Source of the DNA: Flavobacteriaceae bacterium
Lineage (GTDB): Bacteria > Bacteroidota > Bacteroidia > Flavobacteriales > Flavobacteriaceae
Assembly: GCA_030694835.1 (NCBI GenBank)
Contig: JAUYUF010000151.1
Coordinates: 1-13,564, forward strand
Length of the DNA: 13,564 nt
Reading direction: 5' to 3'
The notes below the pieces were generated by a model. It searched no databases. It was given only the letters and a program-made list of their open reading frames with translations, and was not told where the DNA came from. This document shows positions 1-7,173 of this stretch, piece by piece. Position 1 is the stretch's first letter. Every line of letters begins with the position of its first letter. A program made the translations under genes and the position numbers.

Positions 1-797
1 CAGGAAGTTTAGCTCTAATTTCAGATGCAATTCATAATTTTTCAGATGTTATTTCATTAATTGTTAGTTATATAGCAAATATTTTAGCGCTACAAAAAAA
101 GCAAACAATTAGAAAAACGTTTGGGTATAAAAGAGCAGAAATAATTGCTGCCTTTTTTAATGCATCTTCTTTAATTGTAATTGCTATTTTTTTAGGAGTT
201 GAAGCTATTAAAAGATTTTATAATCCTATTGAAATAGAATCTAATTTGGTAATTGGACTTGCATTTTTAGGAATTTTAGTCAATGGTTTCAGTGTTTTAC
301 TCCTTAAAAAAGATGCAGCACATAATCTAAATATGAAATCAGCTTATATACATTTATTGGCTGATATGTTAACCTCTGTAGCTGTTTTAGTTGGTGGGTT
401 ATTGATGAAATTTTATCAAATTTATTGGATTGATGGAGTTTTAACGTTAATCATTTCAATCTATTTAATTAAAATGAGTTGGAAAATATTTATTGATTCT
501 TTACAAATTCTCATGTTGTTTGCTCCAAAAAATATTGTAGTTGAAAATGTAGTTGAAGAACTTTGTAAAATTGAAACTATTAAAAATATTCATCATGTAC
601 ACATTTGGCAATTAAATGACCAAGATGCTTATTTTGAAGCACATATTGAATTTAACGAAGATATTAAATTATCAAATTTTGATATAATTTGTAAACAAAT
701 AGAAGTTATTTTACATGATAAATTCAATATAAATCACTGTAATTTACAACCCGAATTTATTAGAGAAGATTTAAAAGAACTTATTATACAAGATTAA
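1..797 (+). CDS. Cation diffusion facilitator (CzcD/ZitB-type metal efflux), 5' truncated
   Basis: This is an inner-membrane antiporter that would export Zn2+ or a similar divalent cation in exchange for protons. The frame is open from base 3, so the gene starts before the window and the N-terminus with TM1 is missing. The visible part starts with GSLALISDAIHNFSD, the TM2 signature holding the HxxxD metal site. A second HxxxD (HLLAD, codons at 351-365) lies in TM5, and the H/D plus H/D combination is typical of zinc-type CDF proteins. Several hydrophobic segments follow up to about base 530. The remainder is the cytosolic ferredoxin-like domain, with the CzcD-like stretch IHHVHIWQLNDQDAYFEAHI. 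A TTG at 246 is an internal Leu codon, not the start. The acetyltransferase gene begins 3 bp after the stop, suggesting co-transcription. The exact metal cannot be told from sequence. Confidence 0.93.
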   Translation, partial: GSLALISDAIHNFSDVISLIVSYIANILALQKKQTIRKTFGYKRAEIIAAFFNASSLIVIAIFLGVEAIKRFYNPIEIESNLVIGLAFLGILVNGFSVLLLKKDAAHNLNMKSAYIHLLADMLTSVAVLVGGLLMKFYQIYWIDGVLTLIISIYLIKMSWKIFIDSLQILMLFAPKNIVVENVVEELCKIETIKNIHHVHIWQLNDQDAYFEAHIEFNEDIKLSNFDIICKQIEVILHDKFNINHCNLQPEFIREDLKELIIQD

Positions 798-800
798 CCT

Positions 801-1247
801 ATGAACTGGATTCTTAAAAATTTTGACTCGTTAACCCGAGAAGAATTATATGAAATACTTCGTCTTCGTTCTGAAATATTTGTAGTAGAGCAAAACTGCG
901 TATTTCAAGATATTGATGAAAAGGATTTTTGCGCCCTTCATCTTTTTTTAAAAGATAAAAAAACAAATAAAATAATTGCTTACGCTCGATTATTTCAACC
1001 TGGTGATTATTATTTTCAAGCTTCAATAGGAAGAGTTGCCGTTAAATTAGAAAATCGTAGAGAGGGATTAGGACATCATTTAATGAATAAAGCCATTGAT
1101 GAAATTGATAAAAATTTTCATACAAAACCTATTAAAATTGGTGCACAATTATACTTAAAAGATTTTTATGAGTTACACGGTTTTCATCAAATAGATGAAG
1201 AATATATTGAAGATGGTATTCTACATATTCATATGTTAAGAAAGTAA
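801..1247 (+). CDS. elaA: ElaA-family GNAT N-acetyltransferase
   Basis: This is a 148-residue cytosolic acetyl-CoA-dependent acyltransferase of the ElaA branch of the GNAT fold, close to the roughly 150 residues usual for the family. The N-terminal signature RLRSEIFVVEQNCVFQDIDE (21-40) is characteristic of ElaA. The acetyl-CoA pyrophosphate loop is R86-R-E-G-L-G91, matching RxxGxG after strand IGRVAV. The C-terminal FYELHGF (122-128) is the usual GNAT motif B area. The ATG at 801 lies 3 bp after the metal-efflux gene stop and no promoter fits between them, so the two are probably one transcript. The physiological substrate of ElaA is not established, and metal efflux next door does not reveal it. 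Confidence 0.92.
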   Translation: MNWILKNFDSLTREELYEILRLRSEIFVVEQNCVFQDIDEKDFCALHLFLKDKKTNKIIAYARLFQPGDYYFQASIGRVAVKLENRREGLGHHLMNKAIDEIDKNFHTKPIKIGAQLYLKDFYELHGFHQIDEEYIEDGILHIHMLRK

Positions 1248-1277
1248 TTTTACAAATTATCAGAACAAAAAAATACG

Positions 1278-1285
1278 TATTTTAG
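1278..1285 (+). promoter_or_regulatory. Possible -7 element of the recA promoter (one mismatch)
   Basis: TATTTTAG matches the Bacteroidota -7 consensus TAnnTTTG at all fixed positions but one and lies 30 bp before the recA ATG. No TTG-type -33 element stands out. No LexA-like dyad is evident in the 68-bp gap, so SOS control is not supported by what can be read here. Confidence 0.35.
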
Positions 1286-1315
1286 CGAATCAAATAATTA
1301 TTTATACTCAGAATT

Positions 1316-2323
1316 ATGGCCATAGACAAAGAAAAAGAATCAAAATTAAAAGCACTTCAACTAACCTTAGATAAATTAGATAAAACCTACGGAAAAGGTG
1401 CGGTAATGAGATTAGGCGATTCAGCAATTGTTGAAGTAGAAGCTATTTCATCTGGTTCCTTAGGATTGGATATTGCTCTTGGTGTTGGTGGATATCCAAG
1501 AGGAAGAGTGATTGAAATATACGGACCAGAATCATCTGGGAAAACTACCTTAACATTACACGCCATTGCAGAAGCGCAAAAAGCTGGTGGAATTGCTGCT
1601 TTTATTGATGCTGAACATGCGTTCGATCGGTTTTATGCACAAAAATTAGGAATTGATGTTGATAACCTAATTATTTCACAACCAGATAATGGTGAACAAG
1701 CGTTGGAAATTACTGAAAATTTGATTCGTTCTGGGGCCATCGATATTGTAGTGATTGATTCGGTTGCTGCCCTTACGCCAAAAAGTGAAATTGAAGGCGA
1801 AATGGGTGATTCTAAAATGGGATTACACGCGCGTTTAATGTCGCAAGCTTTAAGAAAATTAACGGCAACCATCAGCAAAACAAATTGTACAGTAATTTTT
1901 ATTAATCAATTGAGAGAAAAAATTGGTGTGATGTTTGGAAATCCAGAAACTACTACTGGTGGAAATGCCTTAAAATTCTACGCTTCTGTTCGATTAGATA
2001 TTCGTAAAAAATCACAGATAAAAGATGGTGAAAAAGTTATTGGAACAGGTACGAAAGTAAAAGTGGTTAAAAACAAAGTTGCGCCACCATTTATGACTGC
2101 TGAATTCGATATCATGTATGGCGAAGGAATTTCTAAAATAGGAGAAATTGTTGATTTAGGCGTTGAGTATGAAATTGTTAAAAAAAGCGGTTCATGGTTT
2201 AGTTACGGAGAAACCAAATTGGGACAAGGACGCGATGCTGTAAAAGGATTGTTGAAAGATAATCCAGAATTAGCTAAAGAAATAGAAACCAAAATATTTG
2301 AGTTTATCAAAAACAACAAATAA
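1316..2323 (+). CDS. recA: Recombinase RecA
   Basis: RecA is the ATP-dependent strand-exchange protein that forms filaments on single-stranded DNA for homologous recombination and repair. The 335 residues are full length for Bacteroidota. Walker A is GPESSGKT (70-77), with K76 and T77 binding nucleotide. The catalytic glutamate is E100 in IDAEHA. Walker B is IDIVVIDSVAAL (142-153) with D148. The L1 region EIEGEMGD (158-165) and the L2 DNA-binding region from INQLREKIG to ETTTGGNALKF (196-221) are intact. The C-terminal domain follows and ends in a Lys/Asn-rich tail. It is preceded by a 68-bp gap with a possible own promoter. It ends at a strong palindromic terminator shared with the converging dut gene. 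Confidence 0.98.
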   Translation: MAIDKEKESKLKALQLTLDKLDKTYGKGAVMRLGDSAIVEVEAISSGSLGLDIALGVGGYPRGRVIEIYGPESSGKTTLTLHAIAEAQKAGGIAAFIDAEHAFDRFYAQKLGIDVDNLIISQPDNGEQALEITENLIRSGAIDIVVIDSVAALTPKSEIEGEMGDSKMGLHARLMSQALRKLTATISKTNCTVIFINQLREKIGVMFGNPETTTGGNALKFYASVRLDIRKKSQIKDGEKVIGTGTKVKVVKNKVAPPFMTAEFDIMYGEGISKIGEIVDLGVEYEIVKKSGSWFSYGETKLGQGRDAVKGLLKDNPELAKEIETKIFEFIKNNK

Positions 2324-2351
2324 GAGAAAGGGAGTTTAAACTCCCTTTTTT
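2324..2351. terminator. Bidirectional intrinsic terminator between recA and dut
   Basis: A perfect palindrome, AAAGGGAG-TTTAAA-CTCCCTTT, spans 2327-2348. A T run follows on the plus strand (six T at 2346-2351), which suits the end of recA. On the minus strand the same stem is followed by a weaker T-rich tract. The left arm starts right after the recA stop, and the right arm and its T run reach the first bases of the dut stop codon. Such tight sharing is expected for convergent genes. Confidence 0.85.
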
Positions 2352-2781
2352 ATTTTCCTGTACTTCCAAAGCCACCACTTCCACGAGAAGTTTCATCTAA
2401 AATTTTTACTTCCAACCATTCTACTCGTTCGTGTTTTGCAATCACTAATTGAGCAATTCGGTCACCATCATTAATGGTAAAATCATCTTTGGAAAGGTTT
2501 ACTAAAATTACACCAATTTCTCCTCTATAATCCGCATCTACAGTCCCAGGACTATTTAAAACACCAATTCCAAATTTTGCAGCGAGTCCGCTTCGAGGTC
2601 GAACTTGTGCTTCAAAACCGACAGGAAATGAAATAAATAAACCGGTTTTCACAACAACACGATCCAAAGATTTTAAAATAATTGGTTCATCAATATTGGC
2701 GCGCAAATCCATTCCTGCAGAAGCAATAGTTTCGTAATTAGGTAATGCGTGTTTAGATTTATTTACAATTTGAATGGTCAT
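2350..2781 (-). CDS. dut: dUTP diphosphatase (dUTPase)
   Basis: This enzyme hydrolyses dUTP to dUMP and pyrophosphate, keeping uracil out of DNA and supplying dUMP for thymidylate synthesis. It is a cytosolic homotrimer. All five family motifs are present in 143 residues: SAGMDLRA (21-28), RPRSGLA (61-67), GTVDADYRGEI (79-89, with the catalytic Asp in DADY), DRIAQLV (107-113), and the C-terminal Gly-rich arm RGSGGFGSTGK (133-143) that closes over the nucleotide. The ATG overlaps the TGA of the upstream flippase gene (sequence ATGA at 2781-2778), so translation is probably coupled and both share the promoter at 4260-4267. The terminator downstream is shared with recA. Confidence 0.97.
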   Translation of the reverse strand: MTIQIVNKSKHALPNYETIASAGMDLRANIDEPIILKSLDRVVVKTGLFISFPVGFEAQVRPRSGLAAKFGIGVLNSPGTVDADYRGEIGVILVNLSKDDFTINDGDRIAQLVIAKHERVEWLEVKILDETSRGSGGFGSTGK

Positions 2782-4241
2782 TTTTTATTTATTTTTTTAA
2801 ACATTAACTTTAGTTGCGCTTGTTCATTCCAGAAAATATATCCGCCAAAAAAGAGCATCATACTAATAGAAACTAATAATTGGTCTCTAAAACACATGAA
2901 AGAAAGCGCAGAAAGAACTACAGAAATAATTATATAATTCAGTATTTTCTTGATTTCATATGCTACGGGATAATATTTTTTACCATAAAAATAGGAAGCT
3001 ATAACCATACTTCCATAGGCTAATAAAGTTGCCCAAGCAGATGCCATATATCCAATTATAGGTATAAAAATAAGATTAACCACAATAGTTACTAATGCAG
3101 CTAACAATGAGAAATACATTGCAAAACGAGTTTTATCGGTTAGTTTATACCAAACGGATAAGTTGTGATAAATTCCCAAAAACAAATTAGCTAATAAAAC
3201 AATCGGAACAATAGCTAAGGCACTCCAATAATTTTCATTGATAAAATGTTTTAAAACATCAATAAAAACAATAATTCCAAGTAGGGCAAATGCTCCAACT
3301 ATGGTAAAATATTTTAATATTTGCGCGTAAATTTCTTTAGCATTTTCTTTAGTTGATTGATTAAAGAAAAAAGGTTCAGCCCCTAGTTTAAATGCCATGA
3401 TATATAAATTCATAAAAATGGCTAATTTGTAGACAGCAGAATATATACCCATAGCCTCTTTATCCATCATTTTACCGATGAGATATTTGTCTAAATTCTC
3501 ATTAATTACATAAGCAATTCCGGCTATTAAGATTGGCCATCCATAGCTCAACATTTTTTTCAATAAAACCATATCAAAAGAAATTTTGAACTTGAATAAA
3601 TAAGGAACCAATAATAAAAATGAAATAGCACTTCCAACTAAATTTGCTATAAAAATGTAATTTACTTTCGGAGTTAAATCATAATTACTTTGAATTATTT
3701 CTGGAAGTATAACACCTTGTTCTAAATACATCGGAATGTATTTTAAGAAAAGTAAGTTGATGATAACTATCACAAAAACATTAACTAACTTAATGGTTGC
3801 GTATGAAATTGATTTATTAGTAGCTCTTAAATAAGCAAAAGGAACAATAGATAAGGTATCAATAGCCAATATTGCAATGAGTAATTTTAGACGCAACGGA
3901 TTTTCTTCAAAATCAAATATATTAATAAAGAAATCACTAAAAGAATAAGCTAAAATTACAAAAACAACCGTCGTAATTGTAATGCTGATAAAACTTGTTG
4001 ATATGATGGAATCCTTTTTATTCTCTGTATTATAGAATCTAAAAAAGGAAGTTTCCATTCCGTAAGTTAACATAACCGCTAACAAACCAGCCCAAATATA
4101 AAAGTTAGTGTTATCAGCATAACTGTTTGTGGGCAAAGCATCAGTATGAATTTTAACCAATAAGAAGTTAATAACTCTAGGCAAAACGGTTGCTAATCCG
4201 TAAATTAAAGTGTCTTTTAAAAAGTGTTTAATTGTACTCAA
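2778..4241 (-). CDS. Wzx/MOP-superfamily polysaccharide flippase
   Basis: This is a 487-residue polytopic inner-membrane protein with roughly 12-14 hydrophobic segments and few long loops. It resembles the oligosaccharide flippase branch of the MOP superfamily, which moves lipid-linked glycans across the inner membrane for surface polysaccharide assembly. The opening IYGLATVLPRVINFLLV (14-30) and the central GWPILIAGIAYVINENLDKY (234-253) fit this family. The substrate cannot be read from sequence, and no glycosyltransferases lie nearby. The first codon is TTG at 4241: an in-frame TAA sits four codons upstream, and the next ATG would remove more than 50 residues including the first membrane span. 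The promoter at 4260-4267 supports that TTG. It overlaps dut by 4 bp. The pairing with dut looks like transcriptional convenience, not shared function. Confidence 0.9.
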   Translation of the reverse strand: MSTIKHFLKDTLIYGLATVLPRVINFLLVKIHTDALPTNSYADNTNFYIWAGLLAVMLTYGMETSFFRFYNTENKKDSIISTSFISITITTVVFVILAYSFSDFFINIFDFEENPLRLKLLIAILAIDTLSIVPFAYLRATNKSISYATIKLVNVFVIVIINLLFLKYIPMYLEQGVILPEIIQSNYDLTPKVNYIFIANLVGSAISFLLLVPYLFKFKISFDMVLLKKMLSYGWPILIAGIAYVINENLDKYLIGKMMDKEAMGIYSAVYKLAIFMNLYIMAFKLGAEPFFFNQSTKENAKEIYAQILKYFTIVGAFALLGIIVFIDVLKHFINENYWSALAIVPIVLLANLFLGIYHNLSVWYKLTDKTRFAMYFSLLAALVTIVVNLIFIPIIGYMASAWATLLAYGSMVIASYFYGKKYYPVAYEIKKILNYIIISVVLSALSFMCFRDQLLVSISMMLFFGGYIFWNEQAQLKLMFKKINKK

Positions 4242-4259
4242 AGGTAAAGTTTAATGAAA

Positions 4260-4267
4260 CAAATATA
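4260..4267 (-). promoter_or_regulatory. -7 promoter element for the flippase-dut operon
   Basis: Read on the minus strand this is TATATTTG, an exact match to the Bacteroidota consensus TAnnTTTG. It ends 18 bp before the TTG start at 4241, the same spacing seen at other genes in this window. No convincing TTG -33 element was found. Confidence 0.6.
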
Positions 4268-4308
4268 AATAAATGAATATTGTTAAGACATGCTTTTTAA
4301 TAGAAATC

Positions 4309-4318
4309 AAAGCGCTTC
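4309..4318. promoter_or_regulatory. Imperfect CG-centred palindrome at the gpsA -33 region
   Basis: AAAGCGCTTC contains the perfect 8-bp palindrome AAGCGCTT (4310-4317). Its centre is 20 nt before the first T of the gpsA -7 element, exactly the offset of the palindrome before gdhA. The shape, A-rich arm-RCGY-T-rich arm, resembles LacI-family operators. A regulatory role is inference. Confidence 0.3.
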
Positions 4319-4333
4319 AATTTTTAAAATTCT

Positions 4334-4341
4334 TACTTTTG
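4334..4341 (+). promoter_or_regulatory. -7 promoter element for gpsA
   Basis: TACTTTTG matches TAnnTTTG exactly and ends 19 bp before the gpsA ATG. Transcription would begin around 4347, leaving a leader of roughly 14 nt with no Shine-Dalgarno, as is usual in Bacteroidota. Confidence 0.65.
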
Positions 4342-4360
4342 CAGTTCAAAACTTTGAAAT

Positions 4361-5356
4361 ATGAATCAATCTATAAAAATAGCTGTTTTTGGTGGAGGAA
4401 GTTGGGCGACAGCAATCGTTAAAATGCTTTCAGAAAATTTAGAGGAAGTTGGTTGGTATATGCGTAGTTCCTATGCTATTGAGTATATTAAAAGAAATAA
4501 ACACAATCCAAATTATATTAGTTCTATTGAATTTAAACCGAATCAACTTTTTTTGAGTGATGACATTAATGAGGTTGTAAAATATGCTGATTATTTAATT
4601 TTTGCAATTCCGTCTGCTTTTTTAAAAGATGAATTGGATAAAATAACAGAATCGTTTGATGGGAAAGTTATTTTTTCTGCTATCAAAGGGATTGTTCCAG
4701 AAAGCGGAATGATTGTTGGCGAGCATTTTCATAAAATATTGAAAGTTCCTTTTGAAAATATTGGTGTTATTACAGGCCCTTGTCACGCTGAAGAAGTTGC
4801 TCTTGAGCGTTTATCTTATTTAACGTTGGCTTCTTTGGATGATGAAAAATCAGAAATATTAAAAAAATATTTAGAAAGCGATTATATCAAAATTAAAATT
4901 ACAGATGATATTTTTGGAACAGAATATGCGGCAGTTTTAAAAAATATTTATGAAATTGCCGCCGGAATTGCTCATGGATTGGGTTATGGTGATAATTTCC
5001 AATCGGTATTGATGTCAAATTCAATTCGAGAAATGAAACGATACATCAAAAAAGTACATAAAATGAAGCGCAACATCAATGACTCTGCTTATTTAGGTGA
5101 TTTATTGGTAACTGGATATTCCATCTTTAGTAGAAATAGAATGTTTGGTAATATGATTGGTAAAGGATATACGGTAAAATCAGCAATGATGGAAATGAGT
5201 ATGGTTGCTGAAGGATATTATGCCGCAAAATGTGCTTATGTTATCAACGAAAAAAACCAAGCCAGAACACCGATTTTAGATACTATTTACAGAATTTTGT
5301 ACGAAGGAAAAGATCCAAAAAGTGAATTTAAAGAGCTGACCAATTTGTTAGATTAG
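4361..5356 (+). CDS. gpsA: NAD(P)+-dependent glycerol-3-phosphate dehydrogenase
   Basis: GpsA reduces dihydroxyacetone phosphate to sn-glycerol 3-phosphate with NAD(P)H, giving the backbone for phospholipids. It is a soluble protein of 331 residues, normal for the family. The N-terminal Rossmann motif is FGGGSWATA (10-18), where the third glycine of GxGxxG is Ala16. Family landmarks follow: SAIKG with Lys109, ITGPCHAEEV (137-146, in place of the proteobacterial SGPSFA-type sequence), catalytic Lys194 in AAVLKNIYEIAAG, Gly246-Asp247 in the YLGDLLVTG motif, and NRMFG (259-263). The gene stands alone between a divergent flippase operon and a converging small gene. It has its own promoter at 4334-4341, and the palindrome just upstream may make it a regulated gene. 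No strong terminator follows it on this strand. Confidence 0.96.
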   Translation: MNQSIKIAVFGGGSWATAIVKMLSENLEEVGWYMRSSYAIEYIKRNKHNPNYISSIEFKPNQLFLSDDINEVVKYADYLIFAIPSAFLKDELDKITESFDGKVIFSAIKGIVPESGMIVGEHFHKILKVPFENIGVITGPCHAEEVALERLSYLTLASLDDEKSEILKKYLESDYIKIKITDDIFGTEYAAVLKNIYEIAAGIAHGLGYGDNFQSVLMSNSIREMKRYIKKVHKMKRNINDSAYLGDLLVTGYSIFSRNRMFGNMIGKGYTVKSAMMEMSMVAEGYYAAKCAYVINEKNQARTPILDTIYRILYEGKDPKSEFKELTNLLD

Positions 5357-5430
5357 TGATTTTTTAGGAAATAGAAATTAGCGAAAAGTATCATAAAAAA
5401 AGTATTACATAATGCTTATTGCTTTATATA

Positions 5431-5454
5431 AAAAGTCCTTTCCTTTGGGAAGGA
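5431..5454 (-). terminator. Intrinsic terminator behind the small minus-strand gene
   Basis: An 8-bp stem (5436-5443 with 5447-5454, one G-U pair) has a 3-nt loop. On the minus strand it is followed by C and then five T, starting 13 nt after the stop codon at 5468. On the plus strand no T run follows, so it probably does not end gpsA. The flanking GGATTTAGGATGGG (5452-5465) makes it look like a dispersed intergenic hairpin (see findings). Confidence 0.6.
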
Positions 5455-5467
5455 TTTAGGATGGGAT

Positions 5468-5863
5468 TTATCCAACCACAATTCCTTTCTTATTTAAAAC
5501 AGGAATCATTTCAATTGTTTTTTCTGAAATTGTATTTTTTTGAAAGAAATAAATCTTGTCAAACAGTTTGTTGTTGGAGAAAAAAGTAACACTAAATTCA
5601 TTATTGAGTTGTAAAACATCTTCTTGAATCATTTCAATGAGTGCGAATGATTTTGCAGGTAAATGTTCGATGGTTTTTCGCATAACTGCTGTAGATTTTT
5701 CATCATCAAAACCTTTAGAAACAATCATTACCATTTCCAATGAATTTTCTTGTTCGTTAATCAGATATGCATTCCAATCATAATATTTAAACTCATCGTT
5801 GTATTCATGAACTATAGCCATCAATACATCAACCACTTGCGAAATTTTAATATCTTTTTTCAA
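5468..5863 (-). CDS. Conserved hypothetical protein downstream of pheS
   Basis: I cannot assign a function. The 131-residue product is a soluble, acidic, mixed alpha/beta protein without signal peptide, membrane span or cysteine cluster. Visible stretches are DWNAYLINEQENSLEMVMIV (29-48), which looks like a beta hairpin, followed by SKGF, and a C-terminal NKKGIVVG. From memory, similar small proteins occur next to pheS in other flavobacteria and are sometimes labelled as PheS-related by position only; nothing here resembles a synthetase domain. The start is TTG at 5863, directly preceded by an in-frame TAA; the next ATG is codon 15 and would remove the first strand. No TAnnTTTG lies in the 81-bp gap after pheS, so it is probably co-transcribed with it. 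A terminator follows at 5454-5431. Confidence 0.8.
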   Translation of the reverse strand: MKKDIKISQVVDVLMAIVHEYNDEFKYYDWNAYLINEQENSLEMVMIVSKGFDDEKSTAVMRKTIEHLPAKSFALIEMIQEDVLQLNNEFSVTFFSNNKLFDKIYFFQKNTISEKTIEMIPVLNKKGIVVG

Positions 5864-5883
5864 TTAATTTTGAAGTTTCTTTT

Positions 5884-5938
5884 GTTTAAGGTTTAATGTT
5901 TAAAGTTTTTCTGAAAACTGTGACTGCCAACTGCGAAA
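5884..5938. repeat. Heptad microrepeat block (GTTTAAN and TGNNAAC units)
   Basis: Three perfect-period 7-bp units start at 5884, 5891 and 5898 (GTTTAAG, then GTTTAAT, then GTTTAAA), with a degenerate fourth (GTTTTTC) at 5905. They run directly into a second series starting at 5912, 5919, 5925 and 5932, each beginning with TG (TGAAAAC, a 6-base TGTGAC, TGCCAAC, TGCGAAA). The block fills most of the 81-bp space between pheS and the small downstream gene. Confidence 0.7.
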
Positions 5939-5944
5939 AAAAAC

Positions 5945-6964
5945 CTACCTAACCGATTTAAACTGTTCTAAAAACCTAACATCATTTTCATAGAACATAC
6001 GGATATCGGGTATTTGATATAACAACATCGCAATGCGTTCTATTCCCATTCCGAATGCGAATCCACTATATTTTGTTGGGTCGATATTGACATTTTTCAA
6101 CACATTTGGATCTACCATTCCGCAACCCATAATTTCTAACCAACCTGTTCCTTTGGTAATTTTATAATCTACTTCAGTTTCCAATCCCCAATAAATATCA
6201 ACTTCTGCACTTGGTTCTGTAAATGGAAAATAAGATGGGCGTAATCTAATTTTTGATTTTCCGAACATCTCTTTAGTAAAATAAAGTAGCGTTTGTTTTA
6301 AATCAGCAAAAGAAACGTTAGTGTCAATATATAAACCTTCTACTTGATGAAAAATGCAATGCGAGCGTGCAGAAATATCTTCATTTCTAAAAACGCGACC
6401 TGGAGAAACGGTTCTAATTGGTGGTTGATGACTTTCCATATAGCGCATTTGTACCGATGAGGTGTGCGTACGCAACAACATATCTGGATTTGTTTGCAAG
6501 AAAAAAGTGTCTTGCATATCTCGTGCAGGATGATATTCTGGTAAATTTAATCCTGTAAAATTATGCCAATCATCTTCCATTTCTGGACCTTCGGAAACTG
6601 TAAATCCGATGCGGGAAAATATATCAACGATTTGATTTTTAACCAATGATATTGGATGTCTATTACCTAACTCAATCGGCTCTGCTGGTCTGGTTAAATC
6701 ACCGTATTTAGTTTCAAAACCCTTAGTATTTTCAACGACTTCCTTTAAAGTAGTTACTTTATCTTGAGCAGCATTTTTTAAAGTATTGATATAATGCCCA
6801 AATTCTTTTCGTTCATCTGCAGCTACATTTTTAAACTCGGCAAATAAATCATTTAAAATTCCTTTTTTACCCAAAAATTTAATTCTAAATGATTCGATTT
6901 CATCCAAATTTATGGACTGAAATTGCTCAACTTCTCCAATCAGTTCTTTTATTTTATCTAACAT
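5945..6964 (-). CDS. pheS: Phenylalanine--tRNA ligase alpha subunit
   Basis: PheS is the catalytic subunit of the heterotetrameric (alpha2-beta2) class II synthetase that charges tRNA-Phe. At 339 residues it is full length. Residues 1-85 form the charged coiled-coil arm that contacts tRNA. The class II core follows: motif 1 around NRHPISLVKNQIVDIFSRIG (101-120), motif 2 as GRVFRNEDISARSH...FHQVEG (189-210, with Arg192 and Glu195), and motif 3 as GFAFGMGIERIAML (301-314, with Arg310). The phenylalanine pocket stretch FPFTEPSAEVD (246-256) is intact. pheT is not in the window, so alpha and beta are unlinked here, which is common in Bacteroidota. Its promoter is at 6986-6993. The gene downstream on the same strand is the small hypothetical. 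Confidence 0.97.
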   Translation of the reverse strand: MLDKIKELIGEVEQFQSINLDEIESFRIKFLGKKGILNDLFAEFKNVAADERKEFGHYINTLKNAAQDKVTTLKEVVENTKGFETKYGDLTRPAEPIELGNRHPISLVKNQIVDIFSRIGFTVSEGPEMEDDWHNFTGLNLPEYHPARDMQDTFFLQTNPDMLLRTHTSSVQMRYMESHQPPIRTVSPGRVFRNEDISARSHCIFHQVEGLYIDTNVSFADLKQTLLYFTKEMFGKSKIRLRPSYFPFTEPSAEVDIYWGLETEVDYKITKGTGWLEIMGCGMVDPNVLKNVNIDPTKYSGFAFGMGIERIAMLLYQIPDIRMFYENDVRFLEQFKSVR

Positions 6965-6985
6965 TTTTTAAAATAAATTAGGTTG

Positions 6986-6993
6986 CAAATTTA
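6986..6993 (-). promoter_or_regulatory. -7 promoter element for pheS
   Basis: Minus-strand TAAATTTG matches TAnnTTTG exactly and ends 21 bp before the pheS ATG. The rest of the 209-bp divergent gap is AT-rich. On the plus strand the only candidate for the next gene is TATTTTTA at 7134-7141, one mismatch from consensus, which I consider weak. Confidence 0.6.
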
Positions 6994-7173
6994 GGAAAAG
7001 ATACGTTTCTATTTATTTTTTTAGAAAATAGTTTTATTTTAAGCAATTCAACAGTCTGTTTTTAAATGTAAATAGATTGATAGAGTCATAGAAAATTTAA
7101 ATTAGGATAAGTAATCTCTTGAAGAAAATATAGTATTTTTATAGAGTTTAACACACAATAAAAATCGACATAC

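Noticed and set aside
246..797. Treating TTG at 246 as the start of a short metal transporter
   Set aside because: The same frame continues upstream to base 3 with the TM2 HxxxD signature of the family, so the gene is simply cut by the window edge.
814..1026. Open frame on the minus strand inside the acetyltransferase gene
   Set aside because: It lies wholly within a clear GNAT gene on the other strand, has low-complexity Phe/Leu/Lys composition and shows no family features.
1633..1878. Open frame on the minus strand inside recA
   Set aside because: It is antisense to the most conserved part of recA; the composition is a mirror of that coding frame and it has no independent support.
2749..2937. 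Open frame on the plus strand across the dut start and flippase end
   Set aside because: It is antisense to two solid genes that overlap by 4 bp and has no promoter or recognisable protein.
5395..5420. AT-rich hairpin as a gpsA terminator
   Set aside because: The stem AAGTATT/AATGCTT is weak (one G-U pair, A/T-rich) and is not followed by a T run.
7134..7141. TATTTTTA as promoter of the fusion gene
   Set aside because: It lacks the final G of the consensus and has no properly spaced -33 element, so it was not listed as a feature.
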